From: Sciscionella marina DSM 45152
Lineage (GTDB): Bacteria; Actinomycetota; Actinomycetes; Mycobacteriales; Pseudonocardiaceae
Assembly (NCBI RefSeq): GCF_000379465.1
Contig: NZ_KB905392.1
Location: forward strand, 124,001 to 188,000
Direction of reading: 5' to 3'
Length of the DNA: 64,000 nucleotides
Part shown: positions 1 to 8,293 of the stretch, one piece after another
How positions within the stretch are numbered: the first letter of the stretch is position 1
How the letters are laid out: every line of letters starts with the position of its first letter
Notes under the pieces: generated by a model
Databases searched by the model: none
Seen by the model: the letters and a program-made list of their open reading frames with translations, nothing else
Told to the model about the DNA's origin: nothing
Program-made: the position numbers and the translations under genes

Positions 1-42
1 ATCGACCCGGCTCACACCCGGCCGCCGCGCCGGTGCGACTCG

Positions 43-1062
43 TTGACCGAAGTCCAGTCCCTGTACGACCATCTGGGCGATCCATCCGCGACCACAGCCC
101 CGGAGACCGACCTCGTGCCGCCGAACCGCAGAGCCGAAGACCCGGAAGCGAGCCCCCCGAGCACGCGACAACCCGATCCGCCGGATTCCCGGTCCACCGG
201 CAACGGCATCGCGTTCCTCAGCGTGGTCGTCGCGGCGCTGATCATGGCGGCCTCCTACACCTTCACCAAGGTCGCGCTCCGCGATGTGCCTCCGCTGACG
301 ATCGGGCTCATCCGGTTCGCCATCGCCGCCGCGATCCTCGCGGTGTGGGCGCACTGGATCAAGCGTTATCCGGAACCGTCCCGCACGGATCGCCGGCGGC
401 TCGCACTCGGCGGCATCCTCGGATTCACCCTGTACTTCAGCATCGAGAACTTCGGCATCGAGCTGGCCACTCCGACCGATGCGGCCTTGCTCGTCGCCTC
501 CTATCCGGCCCTCACCGCGCTGCTCGACCTGATCCTGCACCGCCGCCGGACGCCACCCCGCGAGCTCGCCGGGATCGTGCTCGCGATCGCGGGTGTCTTC
601 CTCGTGGTCGGGTTCAACGGGACCGGCGGTCACGCCCGGCTGCTCGGGGACATCCTGCTGATCGTCAGCGGCATCGTATGGGCCCTCTACAATTTCGCGA
701 CCCGGGATGTGGCCGGGCGCTACCCCACTCCGCAGATCGTCTACTACCAGGTGCGCGTCGGTGCGCTCGCCTTCGTTCCGCTCGCGCTGATCGAGATCGG
801 CGACTGGCACGCACCACACTCCCCGACGGCCACGATGACCAGCCTGCTGCTGCTCGCGGTGATCTGTTCCATCGCCGGGATGGGCTGCTACGCCCACGGA
901 CTGACCCGGCTCCGGCCCAGCACCGCGGTCAACATTCTCAACCTGATCCCGGTTTTCGGCATCCTGATCGCCTGGTTGATGGTCGGCGACCAGGTCACCC
1001 CGCTGCAGATCCTCGGGGGTGCCGTTGTGGTCCTCGGTGTCACCGTGACCAGCCGGAAGTGA
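43..1062 (+). CDS. EamA-family (drug/metabolite transporter superfamily) permease
   Basis: Predicted cell-membrane carrier with two EamA repeats of about five helices each, running from about residue 55 to the C-terminus; the substrate is unknown. The first 50 residues are hydrophilic and Pro/Arg-rich, probably a cytosolic tail. The frame opens with TTG at 43. GTG at 115 is an in-frame alternative, while the next ATG (244) would cut into helix 1, so the N-terminus is uncertain. The gene converges on the GH3 gene with 16 bases between the two stop codons. The family is clear from the helix pattern; the transport direction is not. Confidence 0.85.
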   Translation: MTEVQSLYDHLGDPSATTAPETDLVPPNRRAEDPEASPPSTRQPDPPDSRSTGNGIAFLSVVVAALIMAASYTFTKVALRDVPPLTIGLIRFAIAAAILAVWAHWIKRYPEPSRTDRRRLALGGILGFTLYFSIENFGIELATPTDAALLVASYPALTALLDLILHRRRTPPRELAGIVLAIAGVFLVVGFNGTGGHARLLGDILLIVSGIVWALYNFATRDVAGRYPTPQIVYYQVRVGALAFVPLALIEIGDWHAPHSPTATMTSLLLLAVICSIAGMGCYAHGLTRLRPSTAVNILNLIPVFGILIAWLMVGDQVTPLQILGGAVVVLGVTVTSRK

Positions 1063-1078
1063 TCACCGTGGCGTGCGG

Positions 1079-3502
1079 CTACCGTACGGTGACGGTCGTG
1101 GCCAGCGGCAGATCCGTCGCGCAGCGGCCGAGCAGCAGCTCGAACTCCCCCGGTTCATAGCGCCAGCCTTGGTCCCAGTGCGCGAAGGAGCGGGCGGGAA
1201 CCGGGATGTCCACGGTCACGGTCTGCCCCGGATCCGCGTGCAGCACGGTGAATCCCGCGAGCCAGCGCGCCGGACGGTCCACAGTGGACTCCGTTCGTGC
1301 GGCGTACACCTGCGCCACGCATTTCCCTGGACGGGTACCGGTGTTGGTCACGGTGGCCTGGACGGTGACCGGTTCTCCCCCGGTGATCGGGGAATCGGCA
1401 CGGATGATGTCGAAGGAGAAACCGGTGTAACCGAGACCGTGCCCGAAAGGCCAGGCGGGCTCACGGCCGGATCCGAGCCAGGCGCGGTACCCGATGTGCA
1501 CCCCCTCCGGATAACGCAGTTCGCCGTCGACCGGCGTGACATCGAGCACCGGGACATCCGCCTCGGCGCCCGGCCAGGTGGTCGGCAGCCGGCCGCCCGG
1601 TTCGGACGCGCCGAGCAGCACATCGGCGAGCGCGGCCCCGAATTCCTGGCCACCGAACCAGCCGAGCAGGATCGCGGCGACCTCCGCGCGCCAGGGCATG
1701 AGCACCGGGCTGCCCGCCTCGACAACGACCACGGTGCGCGGGTTGACCGCGGCCACCGCGCGCACCAGTTCATCCTGCGCGCCGGGAAGGGCGAGGTTCT
1801 TCCGGTCGTGGCCCTCGCTTTCCACCTCGGTATTGGTGCCGACGAACACCACCGCGGTCTCGGCCTCACGTGCCGCGTCGACCGCCGCCGCGATGCCGTC
1901 CGCCACCGGAATGACCGCCGTCTCGGTGCCGAGCGTGATCGCCAGCGCGTGCAAGGTCCCGGACAGTTCGCCGATGGTGTACCGCACCGTGAGCTCCACC
2001 TCGCTTCCGGCGTTGAGGGCGAGCGGGATGATCGCGCTCGGTGGCTCGAACAGGGCCGCCGCCGGATTGTCCGCATCGACGGCGAGTTCGGTGTCCAACA
2101 CGGTTTTCCCGTCGGCGTGCACTTCCACCCGGCCGGCACAGGCGATCCCGGGCCGGGCGGAGTCCTGCGCCCGGTACCGGGTGCGCAGTTCGAGTACGAC
2201 CGCGCCGTCGGGTGCGTTGCCCAGCCAGCGCAGCGCGGGAGACCGGCGGTTCTCGGTGCGCAGTTCGCCTCCCGTCGCGTCGAGGAACCTGGCCCGCAGC
2301 CCGGGTTCCCCGGAAACCGGATCGGTCAGCGAATCGAGCGGCAGTTCGGCGATCCCCTCCTGCACCGGAACTCCGCGGCTGAAGCGCAGCCGGTCCGGCC
2401 CCAGCGCCGCGCGCAGGCCGTCGAGCGGGCTGCTGACCTGTTCGGGCAGCACGGTGGCGCTGCCGCCACCCTGGGTACGTGGCCACGCCGCGGGTTCGCC
2501 GATCAGCGCGACCGATCGCGGTCCGGTATCGGACCAGGGCAGTTCATTGTCGTTGCGCAGCAACACCATGCCGTCCACACACCGCTCTCTGGCGAACGCG
2601 CGGCCGTCGACCGAGGGCGCGGCCGCGACGGGTTCCCCGCCTTCCAGCGCACCGACCCGCGCGGCCAGCCGGAGCAGCCGCAGTACCTTCTCGTCCACCG
2701 CCTCCTCGGGAACCCGGCCGTCCGCGACCGCTTCGACGAGGGCAGCACCCCAGGCGCCCTTCGGCCCGGGCATGACCAGATCCTGCCTGGCGCGGGCACT
2801 GGTCTCGGTACTGCGCACCGCCTGCCAGTCGGAGACGACCACCCCGTCGAAACCCCATTCCCGGCACAGCGGATCCTCGAGCAGCGGGTGCTCGGTCATC
2901 GTGGTGCCGCCCACCGCGTTGTAGGCCGACATGACCAGCCAGCTGCCCGCCTCGGTGACCACGGTCTCGAACGGTGCGAGGTACAGCTCGTGCAGGGCGC
3001 GTTCGCCGAGAGCGACCGAGGCGGTCAACCGTTCGGTCTCGAAATCGTTGGCGACGAAGTGTTTCGGGCTCGCCGCGACACCGTGGTCCTGCAGTCCGCG
3101 GACATAGCCCGCGGCGATTCTCCCGGTCAGCAGCGGATCCTCGGAGAAAGCCTCGAAATGCCTGCCGCCCAGCGGGCTGCGGTGCAGGTTGATCGTCGGC
3201 CCGAGCACGATGTGCACTCCCTTGCGCCACGCCTCGGCGGCGAGCGCGGTGCCGTATCGGTAAGCGGCCCCGGGATCCCAGCTCGCCGCGAGCGCGCTCG
3301 CCGAGGGTAGATTCAGCGAGGGCGAGCGTTCGTCCCAGGTCTCCCCGCGCACTCCGGACGGGCCGTCGGACAGCACCATCCGCCGCAGCCCGATGGCCGG
3401 TTCGGCGTGCGTGCTCCAGAAGTCCGCACCGGTGAGCAACCGCACTTTCCGGTCCAGGCTGAGCTTTTCCAGCAGGGCACGGAGCTTCTGTTCATCAGGC
3501 AT
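1079..3502 (-). CDS. Glycoside hydrolase family 3 beta-glucosidase-like enzyme
   Basis: Predicted exo-acting glycosidase that removes terminal beta-linked sugars by a retaining mechanism. The 807-residue protein has the GH3 N-terminal barrel (signatures LSDGPSGVRGE, SPKHFVANDFE and the nucleophile motif VVSDW with Asp225), the C-terminal sandwich, an inserted PA14-like segment around residues 410-540, and a fibronectin-III-like end. This order is common in large actinobacterial GH3 enzymes. No signal peptide is visible, so it is probably cytosolic and acts on imported glycosides or oligosaccharides. ATG 3502 was chosen because AAGGACGAG precedes it; the frame stays open further upstream but looks non-coding. 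Substrate specificity cannot be read from the sequence. Confidence 0.9.
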   Translation of the reverse strand: MPDEQKLRALLEKLSLDRKVRLLTGADFWSTHAEPAIGLRRMVLSDGPSGVRGETWDERSPSLNLPSASALAASWDPGAAYRYGTALAAEAWRKGVHIVLGPTINLHRSPLGGRHFEAFSEDPLLTGRIAAGYVRGLQDHGVAASPKHFVANDFETERLTASVALGERALHELYLAPFETVVTEAGSWLVMSAYNAVGGTTMTEHPLLEDPLCREWGFDGVVVSDWQAVRSTETSARARQDLVMPGPKGAWGAALVEAVADGRVPEEAVDEKVLRLLRLAARVGALEGGEPVAAAPSVDGRAFARERCVDGMVLLRNDNELPWSDTGPRSVALIGEPAAWPRTQGGGSATVLPEQVSSPLDGLRAALGPDRLRFSRGVPVQEGIAELPLDSLTDPVSGEPGLRARFLDATGGELRTENRRSPALRWLGNAPDGAVVLELRTRYRAQDSARPGIACAGRVEVHADGKTVLDTELAVDADNPAAALFEPPSAIIPLALNAGSEVELTVRYTIGELSGTLHALAITLGTETAVIPVADGIAAAVDAAREAETAVVFVGTNTEVESEGHDRKNLALPGAQDELVRAVAAVNPRTVVVVEAGSPVLMPWRAEVAAILLGWFGGQEFGAALADVLLGASEPGGRLPTTWPGAEADVPVLDVTPVDGELRYPEGVHIGYRAWLGSGREPAWPFGHGLGYTGFSFDIIRADSPITGGEPVTVQATVTNTGTRPGKCVAQVYAARTESTVDRPARWLAGFTVLHADPGQTVTVDIPVPARSFAHWDQGWRYEPGEFELLLGRCATDLPLATTVTVR

Positions 3503-4016
3503 GGGCTCGTCCTTGTCGGCTACGGCGGCGGGCACGACCTGGTGAAAGCGTACTCGCGGCGACGAGCAGGCCGGGGCCGCGCCGGAGCGCATCACCGGCC
3601 CCGGTGATTTTCCGTCCCGGAGCTGCCACCCGGGTCCGCACAAAAGCTGCACAACGGATACAGCAAAGACTTCCGTGGCAGAAGTCTTCATTGTGGACTT
3701 CACATTTTGACGCGTAGTACCGAGTCATACGCTCTTGGTCGCCGAACCGGATCGGCGGACCGCCCACCCACGATCTGGAGGACATTCTCCTTGATATCGG
3801 GCGCTTTCTGCGACCCGCGGTTTCGACGGTCGATGATTTACCGGGATCGCTGGAGCCACGACCGTTCCTTCGACGCACGGATGAATCGCACCGGTTCGCG
3901 CCGATGGCTGGTTGAGGTGAAGGTCGGAATCATCACCTGGGAGACGCAGGACACGGATCGCCCGAGCGCCGGGTGAACCGTCCCGTCTACGCACGACGCG
4001 GCTGCCTTCGCGGTGC
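3503..4016. other. Intergenic region between GH3 and PASTA pseudokinase genes
   Basis: These 514 bases hold no convincing gene. Short frames exist on both strands but lack normal codon bias, and the stretch 3640-3860 is richer in A/T than its surroundings. It should carry the promoter of the leftward GH3 gene, and it contains one clear inverted repeat at 3666-3688. No terminator-like hairpin with a T run was seen behind the kinase gene. Confidence 0.6.
3666..3688. promoter_or_regulatory. Inverted repeat upstream of GH3 gene (possible operator)
   Basis: AAGACTTC and GAAGTCTT form perfect 8-base arms around a 7-base spacer, about 165 bases upstream of the GH3 start. The geometry suits a dimeric regulator such as a LacI- or TetR-type protein, but no regulator gene is adjacent. 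The functional role is inferred from position and symmetry only. Confidence 0.35.
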
Positions 4017-5564
4017 CTATCCGGAGTCGTAGGTCGGGTAATGCTCGATCTGGCCGAGAGTATCCGGGTTACACGCGGCGAAGGAAAGCTTGTCCGGGGT
4101 GCAGACATAGGTGCCTTCACCGTTCTCCCCGCGTTTCTCATCGCCGGGCGGGGGCGTGTTGCTCGGCGGTGGCGGAGCGGCCCCGATCGTCAACGTGACC
4201 GTCGAACCCTTGTCGATGTTCGCCGCCGCACTCGGGTCGGCCCGCACCACCCGGTCGACCAGCGATGGATCACTGACCGGGGTGCGGTCCGGAGCCGTGA
4301 CCGCCCGCAACCCGAGCTGTTTCAGCTCGCCGGTGGCCGCCTCGGGAGTCTGCCCGTTCAGATCGGAGGGAACCTCCACCCGCTGGGCGGGCGCCCCGAC
4401 ATAGACCGTGACGGGGCTGTCCGGGGCGAGCGTGGCGCCGGGCCGCGGATCGGTGCGCAACACCGTGCCGACCTGCCCGGTCTCGCACGGAGCCGGAGCC
4501 CCACCGGCGCCGGGCTGGCAGGGCACGGGCCGCTGGCGGGGGACCAGCCCCCGTTGCCGCAGCTGCTCGGTGACCGCGGATTGTGGCTTGCCGTCCAGCT
4601 TCGGCAAGGTGACCCGCTCCTCCCCCGACGAACCGAACACCGTGCCGACCAACCAGACCACACCGACGAGCACGACCACACCGAGCAGTCCGAGCAGGAT
4701 CGGTTTCCTGCGCCGCGCCGACACCACCACCAGGTCGCGCGCCGGGCGCGCGCCGGATCCGCGCCGCACTGGATCGGGCGGCGGTGTCTCGGCCAGCACC
4801 TCCATCAGTGCGGAGCGCAGTACGGACGCCGACTGGTAGCGCTCGGCGGGATTGCCCGCCAGCGCGGTGCGCACGATCGCGTCCAGCCGCGGGCCGAGCA
4901 GCCGATGCCAGCTCGTCGGTGGACCACCCGCCTCCGGCGGCACCCCGACCAGCAGCTCGAACAGCAGGGCGCCCACGGCGTACACATCCTCGCTCACGTC
5001 CACATCGGCGCCCGCCTCGCCGGCGCCGGACACCATGGCGAAGTCGAGCACCTTCACCGCACCGTTCTTGTCGAGCATCACCTTCGACGGGCTCAGCGCA
5101 CCGTGCCCGAGGCCGTTGCGGTGCGCGAATTGCAGCGCCACACAGACATCGGCGACGATCTCGAGCGCCCGCCGTCGTGGCAGCGGACCCTCGGCCGCGA
5201 GGATCCGGCGCAGCGTACGGCCGTCGACGTACTCCAGCACCAGGTACGGCAGAGTGCCCTCGGCCGTGCCCTCTTCCTCGGCCGTGCCCTCTTCCTCGGC
5301 CGTGCTCGGTTCCCCGGCCTCGCTGGTCTCCCCCGCGTCATAGCAGGCCACGATCGCCGGGTGGGTCAGGACGGCCACGTGCTCGGCACGGCGGCGGAAC
5401 CGGGAGCGCAGCGTCTCATCGTGGATCAGATCCTGGCGCAACAGCTTGATCGCGACTTCCCGGTCGAGCCGGGTGTCCTGGGCGTGCCGCACCTCGGAGG
5501 TGCCACCGCGCCCGATCACCTCGCCGAGCCGATAGCGCTCGCCAAGCCATTCCTTCTCGCTCAC
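4017..5564 (-). CDS. PASTA-domain serine/threonine kinase-like membrane protein, predicted pseudokinase
   Basis: 515-residue protein: kinase fold (1-260), one membrane helix (about 288-309) and an extracellular part with two PASTA repeats (about 318-455) plus a Pro-rich tail. PASTA domains bind muropeptides, so it probably senses the cell wall. The Gly-rich loop (IGRGGTSEV) and VAIK Lys40 are kept. The catalytic core is degraded: HRD reads HGA (154-156), the loop Lys and Asn are Ser158 and Lys161, DFG reads DFA (174-176), the alphaC Glu position is Arg59, and the activation segment with its APE motif is missing. It may bind ATP but should not phosphorylate by the usual mechanism. GTG 5564 has GAGGAG five bases upstream. 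An 18-base tandem repeat encodes acidic TAEEEG units near residues 88-104. Confidence 0.85.
   Translation of the reverse strand: MSEKEWLGERYRLGEVIGRGGTSEVRHAQDTRLDREVAIKLLRQDLIHDETLRSRFRRRAEHVAVLTHPAIVACYDAGETSEAGEPSTAEEEGTAEEEGTAEGTLPYLVLEYVDGRTLRRILAAEGPLPRRRALEIVADVCVALQFAHRNGLGHGALSPSKVMLDKNGAVKVLDFAMVSGAGEAGADVDVSEDVYAVGALLFELLVGVPPEAGGPPTSWHRLLGPRLDAIVRTALAGNPAERYQSASVLRSALMEVLAETPPPDPVRRGSGARPARDLVVVSARRRKPILLGLLGVVVLVGVVWLVGTVFGSSGEERVTLPKLDGKPQSAVTEQLRQRGLVPRQRPVPCQPGAGGAPAPCETGQVGTVLRTDPRPGATLAPDSPVTVYVGAPAQRVEVPSDLNGQTPEAATGELKQLGLRAVTAPDRTPVSDPSLVDRVVRADPSAAANIDKGSTVTLTIGAAPPPPSNTPPPGDEKRGENGEGTYVCTPDKLSFAACNPDTLGQIEHYPTYDSG
5252..5303 (-). repeat. 18-bp in-frame tandem repeat within the pseudokinase gene
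   Basis: The unit GCCCTCTTCCTCGGCCGT occurs twice head to tail (5268-5285 and 5286-5303), preceded by a copy lacking six bases (5256-5267). It encodes TAEEEG units in a surface loop of the N-lobe. Because the unit is a multiple of three, copy number can change without shifting the frame, so this is a likely site of length variation between strains. Confidence 0.8.
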
Positions 5565-5701
5565 GATGTCTCCTCGCTGACGCTCGTCACCATCGCTCGC
5601 CCAGCACAGCGGCCGAACCCACCTGCCATGACATCCGCGCCGACAGTATGCCGTAACCCGGAGCGGGTGCGATACCGAGCGGCCGGGTGGCGGAGACCGA
5701 T

Positions 5702-5747
5702 CGCAGAGATCTTTTTGCAGAGAAAGTTCTGCAAAAAGATCTCTGCG
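5702..5747. repeat. 20-bp perfect inverted repeat with 6-base loop
   Basis: Arms 5702-5721 and 5728-5747 pair perfectly over 20 bases around GAAAGT. Each arm is itself an imperfect palindrome of the form GCAnAGATCTnTTTGC. The region is unusually A/T-rich for this genome. It lies between divergent promoters, about 140 bases from the kinase start and 310 from the NlpC start, so it is more likely a double operator or a small mobile palindrome than a terminator. No T run follows either arm. Confidence 0.75.
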
Positions 5748-5999
5748 GAACTCCCCAACCACCGCGCAGGAATCGCACCGCCCTGGCATGTGCCCCGGCG
5801 CCAGGGCCTCGGCGGGCTCGGCGCATACTTCCCCGCCGCTAGGATTGGCCCCCGGTTCCACGCGCTACCCCGGACCCGTGACCGCGATCACCGCCCCGCC
5901 GCGCGCCGCATCGGCCGGACGGCCGATCGGACTCCCCCGCACCTGCCGGGAGACCGGGCGGTGCCCGGCCGGACCCGCTTGCTAGGCTGTGCCGCCAGA

Positions 6000-6020
6000 T
6001 CTACTAACCCAGTTAGTAGA
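6000..6020. promoter_or_regulatory. Palindromic operator candidate upstream of NlpC/P60 gene
   Basis: TCTACTAAC and GTTAGTAGA form perfect 9-base arms around CCA, ending 37 bases before the chosen ATG and just upstream of a TATAAA box. The shape is typical of operators for TetR-type dimers. No such regulator gene is adjacent, so the binding protein is unknown. Confidence 0.45.
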
Positions 6021-6057
6021 GAGCCTATAAACCCCGGTAGCCCACGGAGTGATGTGC

Positions 6058-7104
6058 ATGGCGGCGAAGGAAAAACGTTCGGCGGCACGGCGGCGTACCG
6101 GTTACGCGGTTCTGCTGGCCACGACGGTGCTGTCCACGACCCTGGTCGCCGGGACCTCCGCGAGCGCCGATCCACAGCAGCCGGGTGACGCGGCGGGCAA
6201 ACTGCGCGAGCTCGCCAAGCGCGCCGAAGTGGTCACCGAGCAGGTCAAGCAGGCCAAGGAGAACTACGCGGCGCACCAGGACGAGCTGCGTCGGGCCAAG
6301 GCGGACACCGCGGCGGCCGAGAATACGGTCGCCCAGGCGCGGCAACGCCAGGAGGCACTGCGGGGCAAGGTCGACCGGCTCTCCGCCTCGGCCTACGAGG
6401 GCACCCCGCTGAGCAATGTGTCCGTGCTGATGACCAGCGAAACGCCCCGCGCCCTGCTGGACCGGGCCTCCGCGCTGAACGTCCTCGCCGATGACAAGAA
6501 GTCCGCGTTCGACGCCTTCTCCGCGGCGACCTCGGCCGCCGAGGACGGGCAACGGCAGGCGAGCGCCGCACGGGACCGCGCCACGAATGCGGTCACCGAG
6601 GCCGGGAAACAGCGCGCCCGGCTGGTCGCCCGTAAGAAGGCGATGGACGCCGAGATCGCCAAGGTGCGCAGCCAGTACGACTCGCTCAGCTCGGCTCAGC
6701 GCGCGGACTACGCGGGTCCGGACAGCGATGTCGGACCGCTGGCCGGTTCCGGTGCCGCGATCGCGGCGGTGAACGCGGCACTGGGCAAGCAGGGATCCCC
6801 CTACGTGTTCGGTGCGAAAGGACCGTCCACCTTCGACTGCTCCGGGCTCGTGGCGTGGGCCTACCGCCAGGCGGGCGTCTCGGTGCCCGCGGGGACCCAG
6901 TCCCAGGTGGGGTTCGGCCGCTCCGTCTCGGAAAGCGAGATGCGTCCCGGGGACGTGGTGTTCTACTACAGTTCCGCCAGCCATGACGGGATCTACATCG
7001 GCGGCGGCAAGGTCGTGCACGCCCCGACCGAGGGGCAGAACGTGAAGGTCGCCGATTACCGCAGTATCGGGGACGTGCACTCGGTGCGCCGCTTCACCAC
7101 CTAG
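6058..7104 (+). CDS. Secreted NlpC/P60 family peptidoglycan endopeptidase
   Basis: Predicted D,L-endopeptidase cutting the stem peptide of peptidoglycan, resembling the mycobacterial Rip proteins. The 348-residue precursor has a signal peptide (basic start, hydrophobic stretch, Ala-x-Ala near residue 40), a long coiled coil rich in Ala/Lys/Glu (about 45-215), then the NlpC/P60 domain with Cys261 in FDCSGLVAWAY, His309 in SHDGIYIGGG and His321 in VVHAP. The coiled coil commonly occludes the active site in this family. ATG 6058 lies eight bases after GGAG; GTG 6049 and ATG 6052 are in frame but leave the ribosome site too close. Its promoter region is shared with the PASTA pseudokinase, which also suggests a cell-wall role. 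Confidence 0.9.
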   Translation: MAAKEKRSAARRRTGYAVLLATTVLSTTLVAGTSASADPQQPGDAAGKLRELAKRAEVVTEQVKQAKENYAAHQDELRRAKADTAAAENTVAQARQRQEALRGKVDRLSASAYEGTPLSNVSVLMTSETPRALLDRASALNVLADDKKSAFDAFSAATSAAEDGQRQASAARDRATNAVTEAGKQRARLVARKKAMDAEIAKVRSQYDSLSSAQRADYAGPDSDVGPLAGSGAAIAAVNAALGKQGSPYVFGAKGPSTFDCSGLVAWAYRQAGVSVPAGTQSQVGFGRSVSESEMRPGDVVFYYSSASHDGIYIGGGKVVHAPTEGQNVKVADYRSIGDVHSVRRFTT

Positions 7105-7123
7105 CGGTACGTCGCCAGCTGGC

Positions 7124-8293
7124 TCAGCGCCAGCGCAGACCGCGTTTCGGCGGCGGGGTCTGCTCGCTGCGCGGCGCGACGAGGGGTGCACCGTCCACGA
7201 ACACCGCCGCGATCCCGGGAAGATCACCGAGCGCGAAGCATTCGAGCACGTCCTCGCCGGTCGATCCGGTGATCGGGCCGAGCACGAGCAGATCGGCCGG
7301 TGCACCGGGTTCGAGCACCCCGGTGTCCAGCCCGTGTGCCCGGGCGGTCACCCCGCTGGCCGAGGCCACCGCGGCGACCGGGTCGAGCCCGCACAGTGAG
7401 GCGAGGAAACAGATGTTGCGCAGCATCCCGCGCGGAATCACCCCGGTTCCGCCCGGTGTGTCGGTGCCGAGGGTGAGCCGGGCGACCGCGTTCTGTTCGA
7501 TCAGTTCGGTCACCACCAGCTTGGTGGCCCGGTGGTTCATCGAGCTGCACACCTCGAGGGCGACATCCGGGAGTTCGCGCGCCATGCGGAGAATGTCCGC
7601 GTCCGGCGCGGGAATCGGTCCACCCGAGATGTGCCCGATGACGTCGGGCCGCACGGTCTCGGCGATCTCGAACCCGGCAACCCGGCTCGAACCGGAGCGC
7701 GAGACACCTCCGGAGTGCAGCTTGACGGTGATTCCCCGCTCCCGCGCCCATTTCCGGTAGTGCACGGCTTCACCATCGGGCAGCCGGTTCCAGTCGTAGA
7801 AGATGAACTTGGCCTGATCGATGCCCTCGGCGGCGGCCCGGTCGAAATGTTCCTCGGTCATCCCCGGTACGAGCAACAGGGTTCCGGCATCGACCTTCAC
7901 CCCGGAAGGACGCGCCCGGCCCGTGGTGTGTTTGGAGGTGATCGCGATGGAGAGCACCAGTTCCGGGGTCAGGGCGGTGAAATCCAGTCCCGGGATGTGC
8001 AGTTCTCCCGCGGACACCATGGATGTGGTGCCGCCGTGCAGATAGTTGTGGATCCAGCCGGTGCTGTTCTGCGCCGGGGTCCACTCCCCGAAGGTCGGGT
8101 GCACGTGCCCGTCCACGAGGCCGGGGATGACATCGAGCCCGCCTGCGGAGAGCACCCGGTCCGGGCTGGGGTGATCGGCACCGATTCCGGCGATGATCCC
8201 GTCCTCGATCAGCAACGTGGTGTCCCTGATCGGTGACCGGTCCGGGCTTCCGGGGACCAGCACCCCGATGTCCTCGATCAGCACTACGGTCAT
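7124..8293 (-). CDS. Amidohydrolase resembling enamidase (N-heterocycle ring opening)
   Basis: 389-residue metal-dependent amidohydrolase. The start of the barrel carries the metal-binding motif DGHVHP, and the second half strongly recalls bacterial enamidase of nicotinate fermentation: LHSGG, IGHISGGPIP, RGMLRNICFLASL, ALGDLPGIAAVFVDG and a TPPPKR end. Enamidase deaminates and opens 1,4,5,6-tetrahydro-6-oxonicotinate using a two-metal site. It is the last gene of the leftward operon and overlaps the [2Fe-2S] subunit gene by ATGA (8290-8293), so it should be co-translated with a molybdenum hydroxylase. The exact substrate is inferred, not shown; other cyclic amides or enamides are possible. 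It converges on the NlpC/P60 gene. Confidence 0.8.
   Translation of the reverse strand: MTVVLIEDIGVLVPGSPDRSPIRDTTLLIEDGIIAGIGADHPSPDRVLSAGGLDVIPGLVDGHVHPTFGEWTPAQNSTGWIHNYLHGGTTSMVSAGELHIPGLDFTALTPELVLSIAITSKHTTGRARPSGVKVDAGTLLLVPGMTEEHFDRAAAEGIDQAKFIFYDWNRLPDGEAVHYRKWARERGITVKLHSGGVSRSGSSRVAGFEIAETVRPDVIGHISGGPIPAPDADILRMARELPDVALEVCSSMNHRATKLVVTELIEQNAVARLTLGTDTPGGTGVIPRGMLRNICFLASLCGLDPVAAVASASGVTARAHGLDTGVLEPGAPADLLVLGPITGSTGEDVLECFALGDLPGIAAVFVDGAPLVAPRSEQTPPPKRGLRWR

Larger units (their letters stand above)
5565..6057. other. Divergent intergenic region, pseudokinase / NlpC-P60 genes
   Basis: 493 bases between divergent genes with no believable coding frame. It should hold both promoters. 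Two strong symmetric elements lie in it: a 20-base-pair hairpin at 5702-5747 and a 9-base-arm palindrome at 6000-6020 close to the NlpC/P60 start. A TATAAA at 6026-6031 could be the -10 element of the rightward gene. Confidence 0.6.

Noticed and set aside
1073-3310. A long plus-strand frame opposite the GH3 gene
   Set aside because: The minus-strand product is a complete GH3 enzyme with catalytic motifs; the plus-strand translation has no recognisable domain and odd composition.
3707-3976. Possible 89-residue gene on the plus strand
   Set aside because: Poor codon bias, no family resemblance, no ribosome site, and location in a low-GC intergenic stretch.
5702-5747. Rho-independent terminator
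   Set aside because: It lies between divergent gene starts and has no T run after either arm.
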